DNA of 64,000 nucleotides from contig NKYR01000055.1 in NCBI GenBank assembly GCA_003184365.1, forward strand, positions 1-64,000, written 5' to 3'. The position numbers were made by a program, and so were the translations under genes. Origin of the DNA: Evernia prunastri. Taxonomy: Eukaryota > Ascomycota > Lecanoromycetes > Lecanorales > Parmeliaceae. The notes under the pieces were generated by a model. It made no database searches. It had not been told where the DNA came from and saw only the letters and a list, made by a program, of their open reading frames with translations. Shown piece by piece: positions 32,798-42,906 of the stretch; the stretch's first letter is position 1; the number at the start of each line of letters is the position of its first letter.

Positions 32798-33917
32798 TCA
32801 GCTCAAATGACTCGTGAGCGACATACCCGCATCAATCAGCAACCCAGTACCATTGATGTAACTTGAAGCAGGACTACACAAGAAAACGATCATGCCCGCA
32901 ACCTCCTCCGGCATCGCCATCCTACCAACAGGTCCTAGTATCTGTTTGACTCCTTCCGGGTTCGAGCTTTTGTTCAACGCATGCTGCATCATGGGTGTCG
33001 AGACGAATGACGGGCAGACAGCGTTGACACGGATGCCTTCGGCTCTGCAATCGAAAGCTATATCATTCGGTTAGCGCGATAGATCCATCAATACACTAGA
33101 GTGGAGAACAAATGGCGTAGGATGGGAGGGATAGCTTACCAGCTGCTTTTGTCATTCCCAGCACTGCAAATTTGGAGCTGATGTACGGTAGACTCTTTGG
33201 TCCCGCGATGTAAGAATTGACTGATCCAAGATTGACAATGCAGCCACGACCTAGATCTCGCTCTCCATTGCGGCTTTGGTACTTGATGCTTGCTTGTGTG
33301 AGCATAGCTTTGGAGACAGCGCGCATACAGAGCATCGTGCCCTTGGTGTTGATGGCAGCGATCTTATCAAACTCCTCTACGGAAGCATCGTAAATACGGT
33401 CTCGCACGTCCATCGCAACCTAGCATGCAATGCGTCAGTCTTAGAATTCGTGGTCTCTACTGGGATCCTCAACACTCCTGTAAGGCGTATAATGATGGAC
33501 GTTGGTTGTCTACTTACCCCGGCACTATTGACACTGTAGTCAATCCTCCCAAATGCACACATTGTCTGGTCGACCATCTTTTGCACACTCGATGGATCCG
33601 TCACATCTACCGAGACGGCAATGGCACGATAATCAGAGTTTCGAGCATAGCATTTGCTCTCCTCGGCTGCTGCACGAGCCCCTTGCTCGTTTCGATCAGC
33701 GAATACGATCCCAGAAACACCAGCCTCTGCTAAAGAAAAGCCAGTCTCTCTGCCGATTCCTGATGCTGCCTAAAGTAGGTGGGAATAAGATCAAGTCAGC
33801 CGACAATTCTAAGACTGAGACGTGTTGCCATAATTTTTATTATCTGAGTCAAGGGAATCAACTTGCCCCAGTGATTAGCGCAAATCCGGTAACGCTGTAT
33901 GCGGTTGGCGCCATCAT
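32798..33917 (-). CDS. Short-chain dehydrogenase/reductase
   Basis: Four exons (33863-33917, 33518-33765, 33140-33419, 32798-33057) with 97-, 98- and 82-nt introns give 280 residues. The joins rebuild a classical SDR: cofactor loop TGATSGIG (residues 16-23), NSAGV after FGRIDYSV, then INTKGTML, Ser167, Tyr180 and Lys184 with the canonical 13- and 4-residue spacing (SVNSYIAG, PYISSK). The C-terminal RMAMPEEVAGMIVFLCSP and NGTGLLIDAGM are typical. It should be a cytosolic NAD(P)H-dependent oxidoreductase acting on an alcohol or ketone. The first donor (GTTGAT) is weak, so the N-terminal exon is the least certain part. It sits convergent to the hydrolase, inside the cluster. Confidence 0.88.
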
Positions 33918-35597
33918 GTTCGCTGTTTTTCTTTTCCACATAATGAGATGATGGTTACTAGAAGAAGGGAAGCAGCTGGGAACTCAAATCACTTGACGAT
34001 CTGAAAGCGATCAGAGAGCAAGAACAGTAACATGTTCTTCACCGCCATCTTTACAGCCCCGTATTTCAGCTCATCAAAATGGAAACATCAGCAACGACCG
34101 TTGCAATCTGTCCCGCCCACTGTATGCATAATCGCCCCCACAAGAGACGGGTAGTGAAACCGCCCGATGGAGCACCATACCCCAAGGTCAGGCCGAATCT
34201 GTTTGCGTATGACGGTTCTTTCGCAGGATCAAACCGTCACGCATTATTCCTTGGGTTCCAAGTTTGGATTCGCCCAATCAACATTCGCACGCCGTTCTTC
34301 TTCCTGACTCAGATCGCTTATGATCAGGCGCAGTCAGCGAGCAGGCTTGTACCCGTACCAATGACCTCTCCGTCAAAGATTCTAACGGGAAGCCAATGTG
34401 GGAAGACCTTCCTCTACGAATCAATCAAATGTTATGAGTTGGTGAGGTAAGACTCATTTCATGAAGAGCGTAGACAATGAAATTGAATTTGGCGAGAGAA
34501 GAAAGGAAGAAGGCTTGGACGAGGAGTTTGATGGGGCCTGAGGCCACGGTAATCCACAGACTGCACTAACAATTAGTACGGGGCTAAGCCTTGTCACTGG
34601 ACCCTGAGGCTCTAGCGTACTCTAGCCTTGCGCGCGACTCTTTCGCGTTTTTCCTTCCTTCCCGTTTTATGTTCCTTCTATTAAAAACCCTACCTACACT
34701 ACATCTGCTGAAGGATTCAGATAGCGTCCCATTAAATTCCCCTCGGTCATTATAAACTCCGTTTGCTGTCGACTTAAGAGAGATGTTCTGTTCCAAGATC
34801 TTTGCCGTCTTGGCTCAAAGGACGACAGTGATGTAAAATCATGTCCCGCATGAGTATTCTCCGAAACATTGGAGCACACAGCGGTGCATAAACCAACACG
34901 TTTATGCGGAACTGCTACATGTACTAAAACCAACCAACAGGCGAAAATGGAAAAGCCACTTCCATAGCGTACTGGCAGAATAGGACATGTGAGACACCAT
35001 AGGACCAGGCGAGACCAACATGGAAGGTGCCACTAAGCTGAGCCTTTACAGCGACCATTGTGCGAACCTTTTCTTACATGATCTTCCTAAACTGGTTTCA
35101 TAAACCTTTGCCTCTTCTTCCTCCGGGCAGTGTACCATTCGTGGTTACATTGCCCGTGAAGATGAGTTTTTCTGCTGTGCGGGGTAGAAAGGGAGTCAGA
35201 TTGGCTCACATAATATGCCTGCCTACCCAGCTATGTGCTGGCGGAGCGCGTTACACTCCTCTTCCATGACTCAGTCATTCCCAATGCACAATGCAGAATG
35301 ACCGAAGTGGAGCAACCTACAATTCTCCATACGTACCCCATCACACTCGACGAGATCGACCCCCAACACCTACAGCCGTGCAAAGGCGGAGGGTTCTTAA
35401 TCGAATCGCACAGCAAAACCATCGTAAGTTGAGGTGAGTCTGAGAATTGGGGGACAATGCATCTCTAATGTGGATGAATAGGGCGAAGAGTCAAGGAACG
35501 ATCAAAAACAAATTCGACAGCAAGTGACGGTGACCGAGATACTTACAAAAATCCGACACATCCTCCGGCGCAACCGTCACACGAAGTAGCTACGAGG
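33918..35597. other. Divergent intergenic region, SDR/regulator-like gene
   Basis: 1.68 kb between head-to-head starts at 33917 (-) and 35598 (+). A 123-codon plus-strand frame at 34079-34450 has a protein-like middle but no motif or partner exon, so I leave it uncalled. No repeats or RNA genes noticed. Confidence 0.45.
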
Positions 35598-36930
35598 ATG
35601 GACATCTTGGGCACAAATACTGCAAGCCCTTGGTATGGGTGGCCACAAGAAGCTCCCACATTTGGAAATGACTCGAGCGCATTGATGTTCGACCAAGACT
35701 TCACGAGTATGTCACGCCCGTTCCTTAGCATCAGGACATCGCTTAATTATGTTGATCTATACAGAAAATGCCGGTTGGTGCAATTGCAGCGGCCTCTCCG
35801 GACCGTGTGAATTTCACCAAGATCAGATGAGAGCCAATTGCTCATCTATCATTGCAACGCCGAATCCCAATCCAAGTCTCGGCCAGATCACCGAGATTCA
35901 AACAGATCCCTCAATCCCGGTCATGAGACCAAAACCTGCACTACAAATCCCCACCTCAACACACACGTCTTACTCGCCCTTAGAGAGCGGACCATCCCGC
36001 AAATCGTCAACCAACAATTTCCATTCGCCTCCAGAGAGCGAAGCATCGCAGAAGAGCAAGAAGCAGCGTGGCCATACGCCCAACAATACACCAAATACAA
36101 CCACGACGTCTAGCCGCAACAGCAGCGCAGCAACTCCGTCCGACGCAGCCAAGGATACCAACACGGCCCGTTTTCAGACCATCCTTGACACAATCCAAGC
36201 AGCAGGTTTCGAGAATTTCGATGCCGCCGTCTCAGGCTACTATACCCATAATTTCGAGAGGAACTCCGCCGCCGACCTGGCGCAAAAGACGAGTCGTGCC
36301 CGCCGTCTCGCTGGAGTGATGACCTCGCTGCACGAGAGCTCCGCCACTTGGACGCTCTGGGAAGCGAGAGGCTACCGACATCAAGTCGTCGAAGCCGCAG
36401 AGAGTATTTATTCCTCGGAAGTCAGTCGATTGGCCAATAGCCGGAAAAGGAAAAGAGGTCACAGTCACGCTCCCGGTCGCAGTTCTTGCAGCTCCTCGGA
36501 GTTCGAGTGCAGTTCCAGTGAATTCGAATCCAGCACTCCCTCCATCGCAAGCGCGAGATCCCGGCACGGATCAGAAAATCCGCCAACTTCACTAGGGGAG
36601 TTGCAGCGCATTTATCAGAATAAGGTAGGCACCCATCCCATCCATCTTTCCCGCTCAAGAACCTTTACGCATTGAAGATGATTCTGACACATCATTTAGC
36701 TCCCCAATCTTTGGGCATTGCTGACGGAGCTCGCGGGGACCCGAGGGTTACAATGCGAGCGGGCCGCGCTGGCCGCTGCGTTGCTGCTGAATAATAACAC
36801 GAACAACGATAATGATAATACGCGCCCATGTGGGGAGCGGGATTTACGGGAGCTGATCCTCGATCTGGTGCATCACACGGAGTGGAAGAAGGATGGGTTT
36901 GAACGCAGGCTGGGTGTGTATGACTACTGA
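35598..36930 (+). CDS. Uncharacterised, probably nuclear protein; possible regulator
   Basis: Three exons (35598-35706, 35765-36624, 36700-36930) with 58- and 75-nt introns give 399 residues. A short Trp/Asp-rich start leads into a cysteine knuckle (NAGWCNCSGLSGPCEFH), then about 100 residues rich in Ser, Thr, Pro and Asn. A conserved-looking helical block follows (TILDTIQAAGFENFDAAVSGYY and AQKTSRARRLAGVMTSLHESS), then a basic KRKRGH-type nuclear signal, Ser-rich repeats (SSSEFECSSSEFESS) and a C-terminal helical region (LPNLWALLTELAGTRG). The family resembles fungal hypothetical proteins with a QTSRSRRL-type block. No Zn2Cys6 or bZIP domain is present. Position between cluster enzymes makes a regulatory role plausible, but that is inference. 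Confidence 0.7.
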
Positions 36931-37203
36931 TGATTTCATGCCGCGCACGGTCAACTGGGTGTAAAAAAATACTGCGTTGTTATACGGGAGTTGGAACGGC
37001 CTCGTTAATACCACGGAGCGGCGGCTTTGTAACGCATTTCCGGTATAAAAGTATGGAGAACATAACAGAACTGATGAAGTAATCGAGCGATCAGGTGTAG
37101 AAATATCACTCATTCATCTTGCGCAGATTGCACAAAGTACGGACGGATACACTCACTGTATATCCCCTCCTTCGAACCGTGCATGATAAAATCTCCTTGT
37201 CTC

Positions 37204-37206
<3 letters not shown>

Positions 37207-37243
<37 letters not shown>
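37207..37243 (+). repeat. (CA)n microsatellite
   Basis: About 17 uninterrupted CA dinucleotides following CTCCACG. Confidence 0.95.
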
Positions 37244-37246
<3 letters not shown>

Positions 37247-37279
37247 CTCATCCATCCATCCATTAAGCCTGACTATGGA

Positions 37280-37305
37280 CCCCCCCCCCCCCCCCCCCCC
37301 CCCCC
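37280..37305 (+). repeat. Poly-C homopolymer
   Basis: A run of 26 C. Length may be inexact because such runs are prone to sequencing error. Confidence 0.9.
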
Positions 37306-37505
37306 ACCTCATTCCAAATCCCAACAGCCAAGCGTCCGCCCCCACAACAAATGACGCTAATAGCGCGAATGCACCGCCCCATGGAAAAGAATGCAGAGGC
37401 TGTGCAGCCCGTGTTTTTGGGAAAAGTGGAGTGGGTTTGGGTTGGGTTTGGGCTGGGCTGGGTCGGGCTAGGGGAGAATTGATTGGGATTGGAGATGGGA
37501 TGGGA

Positions 37506-37720
37506 TGGGCTATAATGGGCTATAATGGATTGAGATGGGGTGGGATGAGATTGAATGGGCTATAATGAGTTATGATGAATTGAGATGGGGTGAGATAGGA
37601 TTGGAGTGGATGAGACGAGATGGAATGGATTAGGATGGAACGGGATTGGATTGACTATAATGGGTTATAAAGAATTTGAATAGGATGGGCTGGGATGGGA
37701 TTGGATGGGCTGAGTTCATC
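37506..37720 (+). repeat. Degenerate ~50-bp minisatellite
   Basis: Units opening TGGGCTATAATGGG appear at 37506 and 37556, with a related TGACTATAATGGG at 37652. Each is followed by ATTGAGATGGGG-like or GGATTGGAT-like sequence. The period is close to 48-50 bases over at least four units. Non-coding. Confidence 0.7.
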
Positions 37721-37992
37721 AAGGCATGTTGGATGGAGCTAGACTGCGGTTTTAGGGTGCTGAAGGTGAAAGGGGGGAAGGTGGGTGGAGGGTTTTAGTC
37801 GGTTTGTTGATAGTGTGTGGGCGTGGAAACTGTGTGGGTTGATCTTGTATGGACCGATATTGTATGAGCTGATAAGAAAAGCTACCGACCGTATTTAGCT
37901 CGCTCACCACCCAAACAAGTCTAAACAATGACACGCAAACGCACAGTAAACCCCCCATCCCCACCCACAAAAACCACCACCACCACCCCTCC

Positions 37993-39634
37993 CTACCCTC
38001 CCCCCACAACCCCCAACCCAACCCTCACCCCCTCCGCGCTCGCCGTCGTCAGCCCAAACTGCTCCCTCCACACCCCCCCATCCCGATCCTCCAGCCCGCC
38101 CCCAAACTCCTGCCGCAGCCGCACGACCGCGTACGCCGCCTCCGTCAGCGCGAACTGCTGCCCGACGCACACCCGCGGGCCCCCGTTGAAGGGCAGGTAG
38201 CCCCAGCCCGGGCGGAGCGCCGCCGCCGCCTCCGTTGTCTCGCCCCAGCGCTCGGGCCGGAAAGAGGCCGCGTCGGGGCCGTAGATGTCCCGCCGGCGGT
38301 GCAGGGCGTAGACGGAGTACGAGACGCCTTGGCCGGCGGCGATAAGGATCGGGGAGGCGCCGGTGGGGCCGCCGCCGCGGGGGAGGCAGGTGGTGCGTTT
38401 GGCGTAGCGGGAGTTTGTGGGGACGACGGGGTGGAGGCGGAGGGCTGGGAGGGGGGGTGGTTGTTAGTGGGGGTGGGGTTTTTGGTGGCGGATAAGGGGG
38501 GACTTACATTCGTTGAGGATGTATTTGACGTATTTCATGTTTCGGAGGGTCTCGTAGTCGGGCTTCTCGCCGGCGAGTTCGTCGACTTCGGTTTTGAGTT
38601 TGGCCCAGATGTCGCGTCGTCGGGCGAGGACGTGGAACGTGTTGCTGAGGAGACTCGCGGTGGTGTCCCGGCCCGCGAGGAGGATGTTCAGGAGCTCGTC
38701 CCGCAGCTGTCGTGGGTCGTTTGTGACCTTGGCGAGCTCGTCCAGGAAGACGTAGCGTCCCGGCGGCTTTTCTTGGGCGCCTGCGCTCGCGCGACGGGCC
38801 AAGGCGTTGTACACGAATTTGTCGGCGAACTCGTGCACGGTCTTGCACGCCTTGTCGAATTCGCGGTTCGCGGCGAACGCCAGGAATCGTCCGGGGCTTC
38901 GGCGGTAGAGCAGTTGGCTTTGCGCGTAGTCGAATGCGCTGGCGAAGAGTTGCTGCTCCGACCCTGGGGGTGCGAGCATTGAGTTGACGGACTCGCCGAA
39001 GAGGAACTCCGTCGCGCTGTCTAGGGTGAGTCGGAAGAAGAGGGGTTGAAGATCGACAGTGGAGCCGTCGCGGGGTATTTGGTTGATGAGTTCCTGGATG
39101 TGGACTTCGAAGGTATTCAGGTCTTGGATCTGGACTCTGGAGAAGTTTGGCCGGACAAGTGACTGTCACATTCTCAGCAACATCTTGAGTTTCATAGATA
39201 TTTACACACACCCGCGAATGCTCCCAATGCGCACCATCAGTCGTGAATATGCCCCTACCTAGCAACGGCCCGAAGGTATGGAGCCGATGGCCTAGCCCAA
39301 AATCATTGAAATTGGTTGCCAGAACCGCCTTAATATTTTCCGGATCGATCGTGTTGATAAAAACGCGACCCATTGCCGTAGAAGACCAAGTCATGCCGTG
39401 CTCTTCATACCGCTTCGCCGTAGTCTCGAGTAGCGTCTTGTTTCTGGCTGCCTCCAATTGTTCTTTGATGTAGCCATAACCGATTATGCGTTCTGATTGC
39501 TGGATCTGATGTATTGGCTCGCAGCCGTGTGCTTTTGAAAAGGTGCGCGCTGATATGTAAGTGATGACTTTCTTGATAATGAAATAGCAGGTCAGACAAG
39601 CAAGACTTAGAAGAACATAACCATGGTAACCCAT
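37993..39634 (-). CDS. Cytochrome P450, CYP52-like (cluster enzyme 2)
   Basis: Three exons (39212-39634, 38508-39162, 37993-38444) with 49- and 62-nt introns give 509 residues. The joins restore HSRSLVRPNFSRVQ and NESLRLHP. The N-terminus is a single membrane anchor (YVLLSLACLTCYFIIKKV). Family hallmarks include IDPENIKAVLATNFNDFGLG, GPLLGRGIFTTDG and LTLDSATEFLFGESV. The I helix is LLAGRDTTAS, the ExxR is ESLR, the PERW motif is FRPERW, and the haem loop is FNGGPRVCVGQQ with Cys near residue 451. These match the CYP52 type, whose founding members hydroxylate alkyl chain ends, so oxidation of the polyketide tail is a natural guess. The last exon is markedly GC-rich. Confidence 0.92.
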
Positions 39635-40505
39635 TTTTACGAAAGAAACACATGAAAATGTTCTATGCGCTGCTAGGAATACGAAGACAGCGCCGAGAAA
39701 GAAGCAAAGCGACAGGGAGAGAAGTCGTGGTGATGGCTCTTCCAGCCTTACGTGAATCTCAAGAATCCCCACTTGGATGCGCAGAGGTGTTGGTCTTTGA
39801 TTCACGAAAACCAAAAATCCGTTGTTTTACATTTACTTGCACAGCTTGCCTGGATCTTAGTGTGTTCCTGTTGGCAGCGGCAGGATTGTGGTGTCAGTTG
39901 GGCCCGTGTCACGTGATCCAACTTCGCTGACAGTCATGCCACCTCAGCATTGTTTGGGCTCAAGTCTCAATGTCATCGACCGTCATCCTGCTCAGAGCCA
40001 ATTCATGTCGACTTGCGGCAGATGTCCCCTTTCGTTCCACCCCCAACAGTCTAAATGGGGGCTATTCAGCCCCCGTTTATTGAACTCGCGCTGACTAAAG
40101 ACGGACCCAGCCAGCAACGCAGAGTCCGAGCGGTGCCAGTGTCATTCCATCAACGTTTTCATTTCTTTGCTGACAAGATGCTTGTTTCACTCGGCTGATG
40201 GTCCATGAGAGTAGCATGGGCTGAGGAAGGTCACCCTTGAAGACAGAACATTGACTACGCTTCGCGTAAACGATATGTTGTGGTCATCGTTCTTTGTTAC
40301 TCTGAATATGAGAATGGTAGGATTGATTCTAGAGGAAGATCACGCAGTTGGAGGATCGTTTATAAAAGGTTTTAAACATTGGTTTACCGTGACTGATTAA
40401 ATAAGATACCTTAGTTTGAAACACAACTAGCGCCATAGCAATGCCGAGGTTAAAGATGAAATGGCGTCATCATTCAACGCGCTAATCGAAACTTTTAAAC
40501 ACGCG
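39635..40505. other. P450-2 upstream region
   Basis: 871 bases between the P450-2 start and the 3' end of the ATP-grasp gene, both minus strand. It contains a strong hairpin at 40053-40078, listed separately. No gene seen. Confidence 0.5.
40053..40078. promoter_or_regulatory. Perfect-loop hairpin / palindrome upstream of P450-2
   Basis: AAATGGGGGCT, loop ATTC, AGCCCCCGTTT: an 11-bp stem with one T/G position. It lies about 420 bases upstream of the P450-2 start and 430 bases past the end of the ATP-grasp gene. It could be a dimer-binding site or an RNA hairpin, or chance. Confidence 0.35.
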
Positions 40506-42035
40506 CTACTTACGGACTCTGTCAATATTTATTCGTTCAATCATTTGGCGGAGATGAGCTGGAGTCTCTCCACCCACCGCAACTGATGAGATGCTGTACT
40601 TGTATCTCCCGCCTGGGCCTCCCGAACCATGGCACCACCCGCAAATGACAATCTTGCCTTCCTGGATCTCTTTGTCAAAGTGACGTTGGAAGTCATCTCG
40701 TGTACCTTTGAGGGCCAGTGGATAGAGTAGAGCGGCATCGTGCAAGCCCCGCTGGATCGAGAAGTGCTTCTTGAGAAAGCCCAGGGGATAGCTCGTGGGG
40801 ACCCGCACGTTCAGGTCGATGACAAGCTGCTTGCCGTTCAGATCTGTCATCACGTCTGCCCCCAAAGGTCCGTAGTATCCCTTCTGGTGCATGTAGGTGG
40901 CCATTTCTTGGGCGATGTCCGCATATTGTTCACGAAGGTTGTCTTGTTGCTTGTAGTCGATGCAACCGCCATCCCAATGCCCGTGGTTGTCGAAGATCTG
41001 TTCAGTGCAGCCCGTGAAAATGCTCCGTCCTTTTTTGGTGACGAACAAGGATAGCGCTACAGCCGTCCCCGGGACTGTCTCCTGGAGCACGAGGCTAGCG
41101 GGTCGCATATGTCTGTTAGACTCGTTTATTTGTTGGATCATTCTTTTGACTTCAACAGTCAATAATCCGATGGCATCTTGCTTTTCTGAGTCTGTTTGAA
41201 CCACGAAGACGCCCTGACTGCCAAGAGACTGAGGCAGTTTGATGACAAAGGGGACTTCTCGCTCGATGACAGGCTTCATCATGCGCGCGACTTCTTCCTT
41301 CACGAGGTCCTCATCGTTCACTTGATGGGGCTGCAGGTTGCAATCAATAACATCTGAATTAGGAGTCGAGATTCCCGAAATAGCTAGTCCTCTCTTTGAC
41401 AGGAGTTCATAGTGCTCCTCGGGGTCGAACAAATGCGGAAGGTGAGTAAGACAATCCATGGGATTCCAAATAGCAACCTTGTCGTTGGGATTCGTGGTTA
41501 TTCCAGTTGGTGAGGGAACAAATCGCAGCTCCGGACGTTGGGCCGGTGCCAGTTGGTCGAATACTCTGAGAGCATCTGCTTGATGGGATTTAACAGGCGA
41601 GAGCATGTGCTCTGCCTGTGCCGCTTCGTCTCCAGCAGCGTCGACGTCAAAGAGCACCAGCGGCATGTTGCCGGAGACAAAGCCATATGACTGAGGCCCC
41701 GCTTGCAAATTTGTTCGTGCCAGAACGTTACTGTCCATCTTGAGGGCCCGAGGAGACTGATAGGCAAACCTGGTCGACAGTGGGATAGAAGATGTCATCT
41801 GCGTCGTTGCCGATGGTATCGCATAGACTTGAACAATATTCTGGCCTTGAGGATCGTCTAGAGAGTAAAGCTCACGGAGGGTAGTATCCAGCTCGACCGC
41901 CGGCGAAGTAGAAGCGATTGTTTGGTATTTTGTGGTCGAGAACCTGCTCAACCGTATTGAAAGCCATTCCTTGAAAACCCAGAGTGGATGTAGGCTGTGA
42001 GAAGAGAACAAGAGGATAAATTTTGGGACAAACAT
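40506..42035 (-). CDS. ATP-grasp domain enzyme (solid-state culture-specific type)
   Basis: Single exon, 509 residues. The C-terminal two thirds form an ATP-grasp fold. VPFVIKLPQSLGSQGVFVV near residue 260 is the ATP-binding lysine and glycine loop, SLVLQETVPGTAVALSLFV is the next strand pair, and VIDLNVRVPTSYP near residue 407 is the metal site, with Asp where Glu-x-Asn is usual. The whole resembles fungal proteins annotated as solid-state culture-specific ATP-grasp proteins, which have no assigned substrate. ATP-grasp enzymes activate a carboxylate as acyl phosphate and join it to an amine, thiol or alcohol. The first ~90 residues are not conserved-looking and the true start may be further in. 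It is divergent from the ABCC exporter at 42907. Confidence 0.85.
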   Translation of the reverse strand: MFVPKFILLFSSHSLHPLWVFKEWLSIRLSRFSTTKYQTIASTSPAVELDTTLRELYSLDDPQGQNIVQVYAIPSATTQMTSSIPLSTRFAYQSPRALKMDSNVLARTNLQAGPQSYGFVSGNMPLVLFDVDAAGDEAAQAEHMLSPVKSHQADALRVFDQLAPAQRPELRFVPSPTGITTNPNDKVAIWNPMDCLTHLPHLFDPEEHYELLSKRGLAISGISTPNSDVIDCNLQPHQVNDEDLVKEEVARMMKPVIEREVPFVIKLPQSLGSQGVFVVQTDSEKQDAIGLLTVEVKRMIQQINESNRHMRPASLVLQETVPGTAVALSLFVTKKGRSIFTGCTEQIFDNHGHWDGGCIDYKQQDNLREQYADIAQEMATYMHQKGYYGPLGADVMTDLNGKQLVIDLNVRVPTSYPLGFLKKHFSIQRGLHDAALLYPLALKGTRDDFQRHFDKEIQEGKIVICGWCHGSGGPGGRYKYSISSVAVGGETPAHLRQMIERINIDRVRK

Positions 42036-42906
42036 TGTGAGTCTGGTTCCTCAGTCACATATGAATTATTCAAAGCGTGCAGAGTGCGTGTAAACAGTAC
42101 TTTGCAAAGAGGCAATCACGTTCGATCTCAAGGGCTCAAAGTTCTACAAATACATCAAATGTAGGTTGTCTGTCTAGTCGAACTGCGAGGATTCTAAGGG
42201 CGTAATGATATCTCTATCTTTGGTTCTGGGCTGAAGCGAAGCCACTCCTGTCACACTTGTCATGACTAACGTGCCGGACTGCAAACAAAGGAAGTAAGCG
42301 ATAAGTCTAGTCCAGATTTGGTTAGCTGTGCGAGGATTAAATAACATGTCATTCATGTCATTCTTACGAGCCAGCTCTAGGGAGGGCCAACAATGTCATT
42401 GAGGCTAACGGTAAGGTATACTAGTCCATTCCAAACTACACTGCAACTGTCCTAAGACTGTATCCTGCCAGACTCTGAAACACGACCGAATTCTATGGCG
42501 AAGTGCCAACGAGAGAGACGCGAGACCAGGAGGAGTCTAATTATGTTGGATGACAACGTATCACTTGCTATTGGAGAAGGTCCGAGCTGTCTCCGTCTTA
42601 CCTCCTGTGCCGTTTTACTGGCTGGAATGAAGGACACAGTACAATAGTTGAATGTTCGGATTACCATGATCCGCAGTTGACGTTGGCTCAGCTGATGGAT
42701 CTACAATCCTTATCTGCAACTGGCATGGAATCATCATCAGAGATCTATGGGAGTAAAGCAAGAGTGGGACCCTTAGCACGTGGAAACAGGGCTGTCCACT
42801 ACGGCCCACCTAGACTCTCAAGAATTGAACCTTTTGATTCTTCCACTATCATCGTCACTAAAACTAATCCGGTACAGGTCTTGGTAACCAGAGTAGGGAC
42901 GAAACA
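42036..42906. promoter_or_regulatory. Divergent promoter, ATP-grasp and ABCC exporter
   Basis: 871 bases separating head-to-head starts, so the two genes are probably co-regulated. No defined binding site assigned and no other gene. Confidence 0.45.

Larger units (their letters stand above)
36931..37992. other. Intergenic region rich in simple repeats
   Basis: 1.06 kb between the converging 3' ends of the regulator-like gene and P450-2. It contains a CA microsatellite, a poly-C run and a degenerate ~50-bp minisatellite, each listed separately. No gene. Confidence 0.6.

Noticed and set aside
34079..34450. 123-codon plus-strand frame between SDR and regulator-like gene
   Set aside because: No motif, no partner exons and no promoter cue. 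Length is within chance for a 1.7-kb gap.
37207..37243. CRISPR-like or telomeric repeat
   Set aside because: Simple CA microsatellite without spacers. No CRISPR array or telomere repeat is seen in the window.
38299..38982. 227-codon plus-strand frame antisense to P450-2
   Set aside because: Antisense to the GC-rich I-helix and haem exons. Gly/Val/Glu-rich with no motif.
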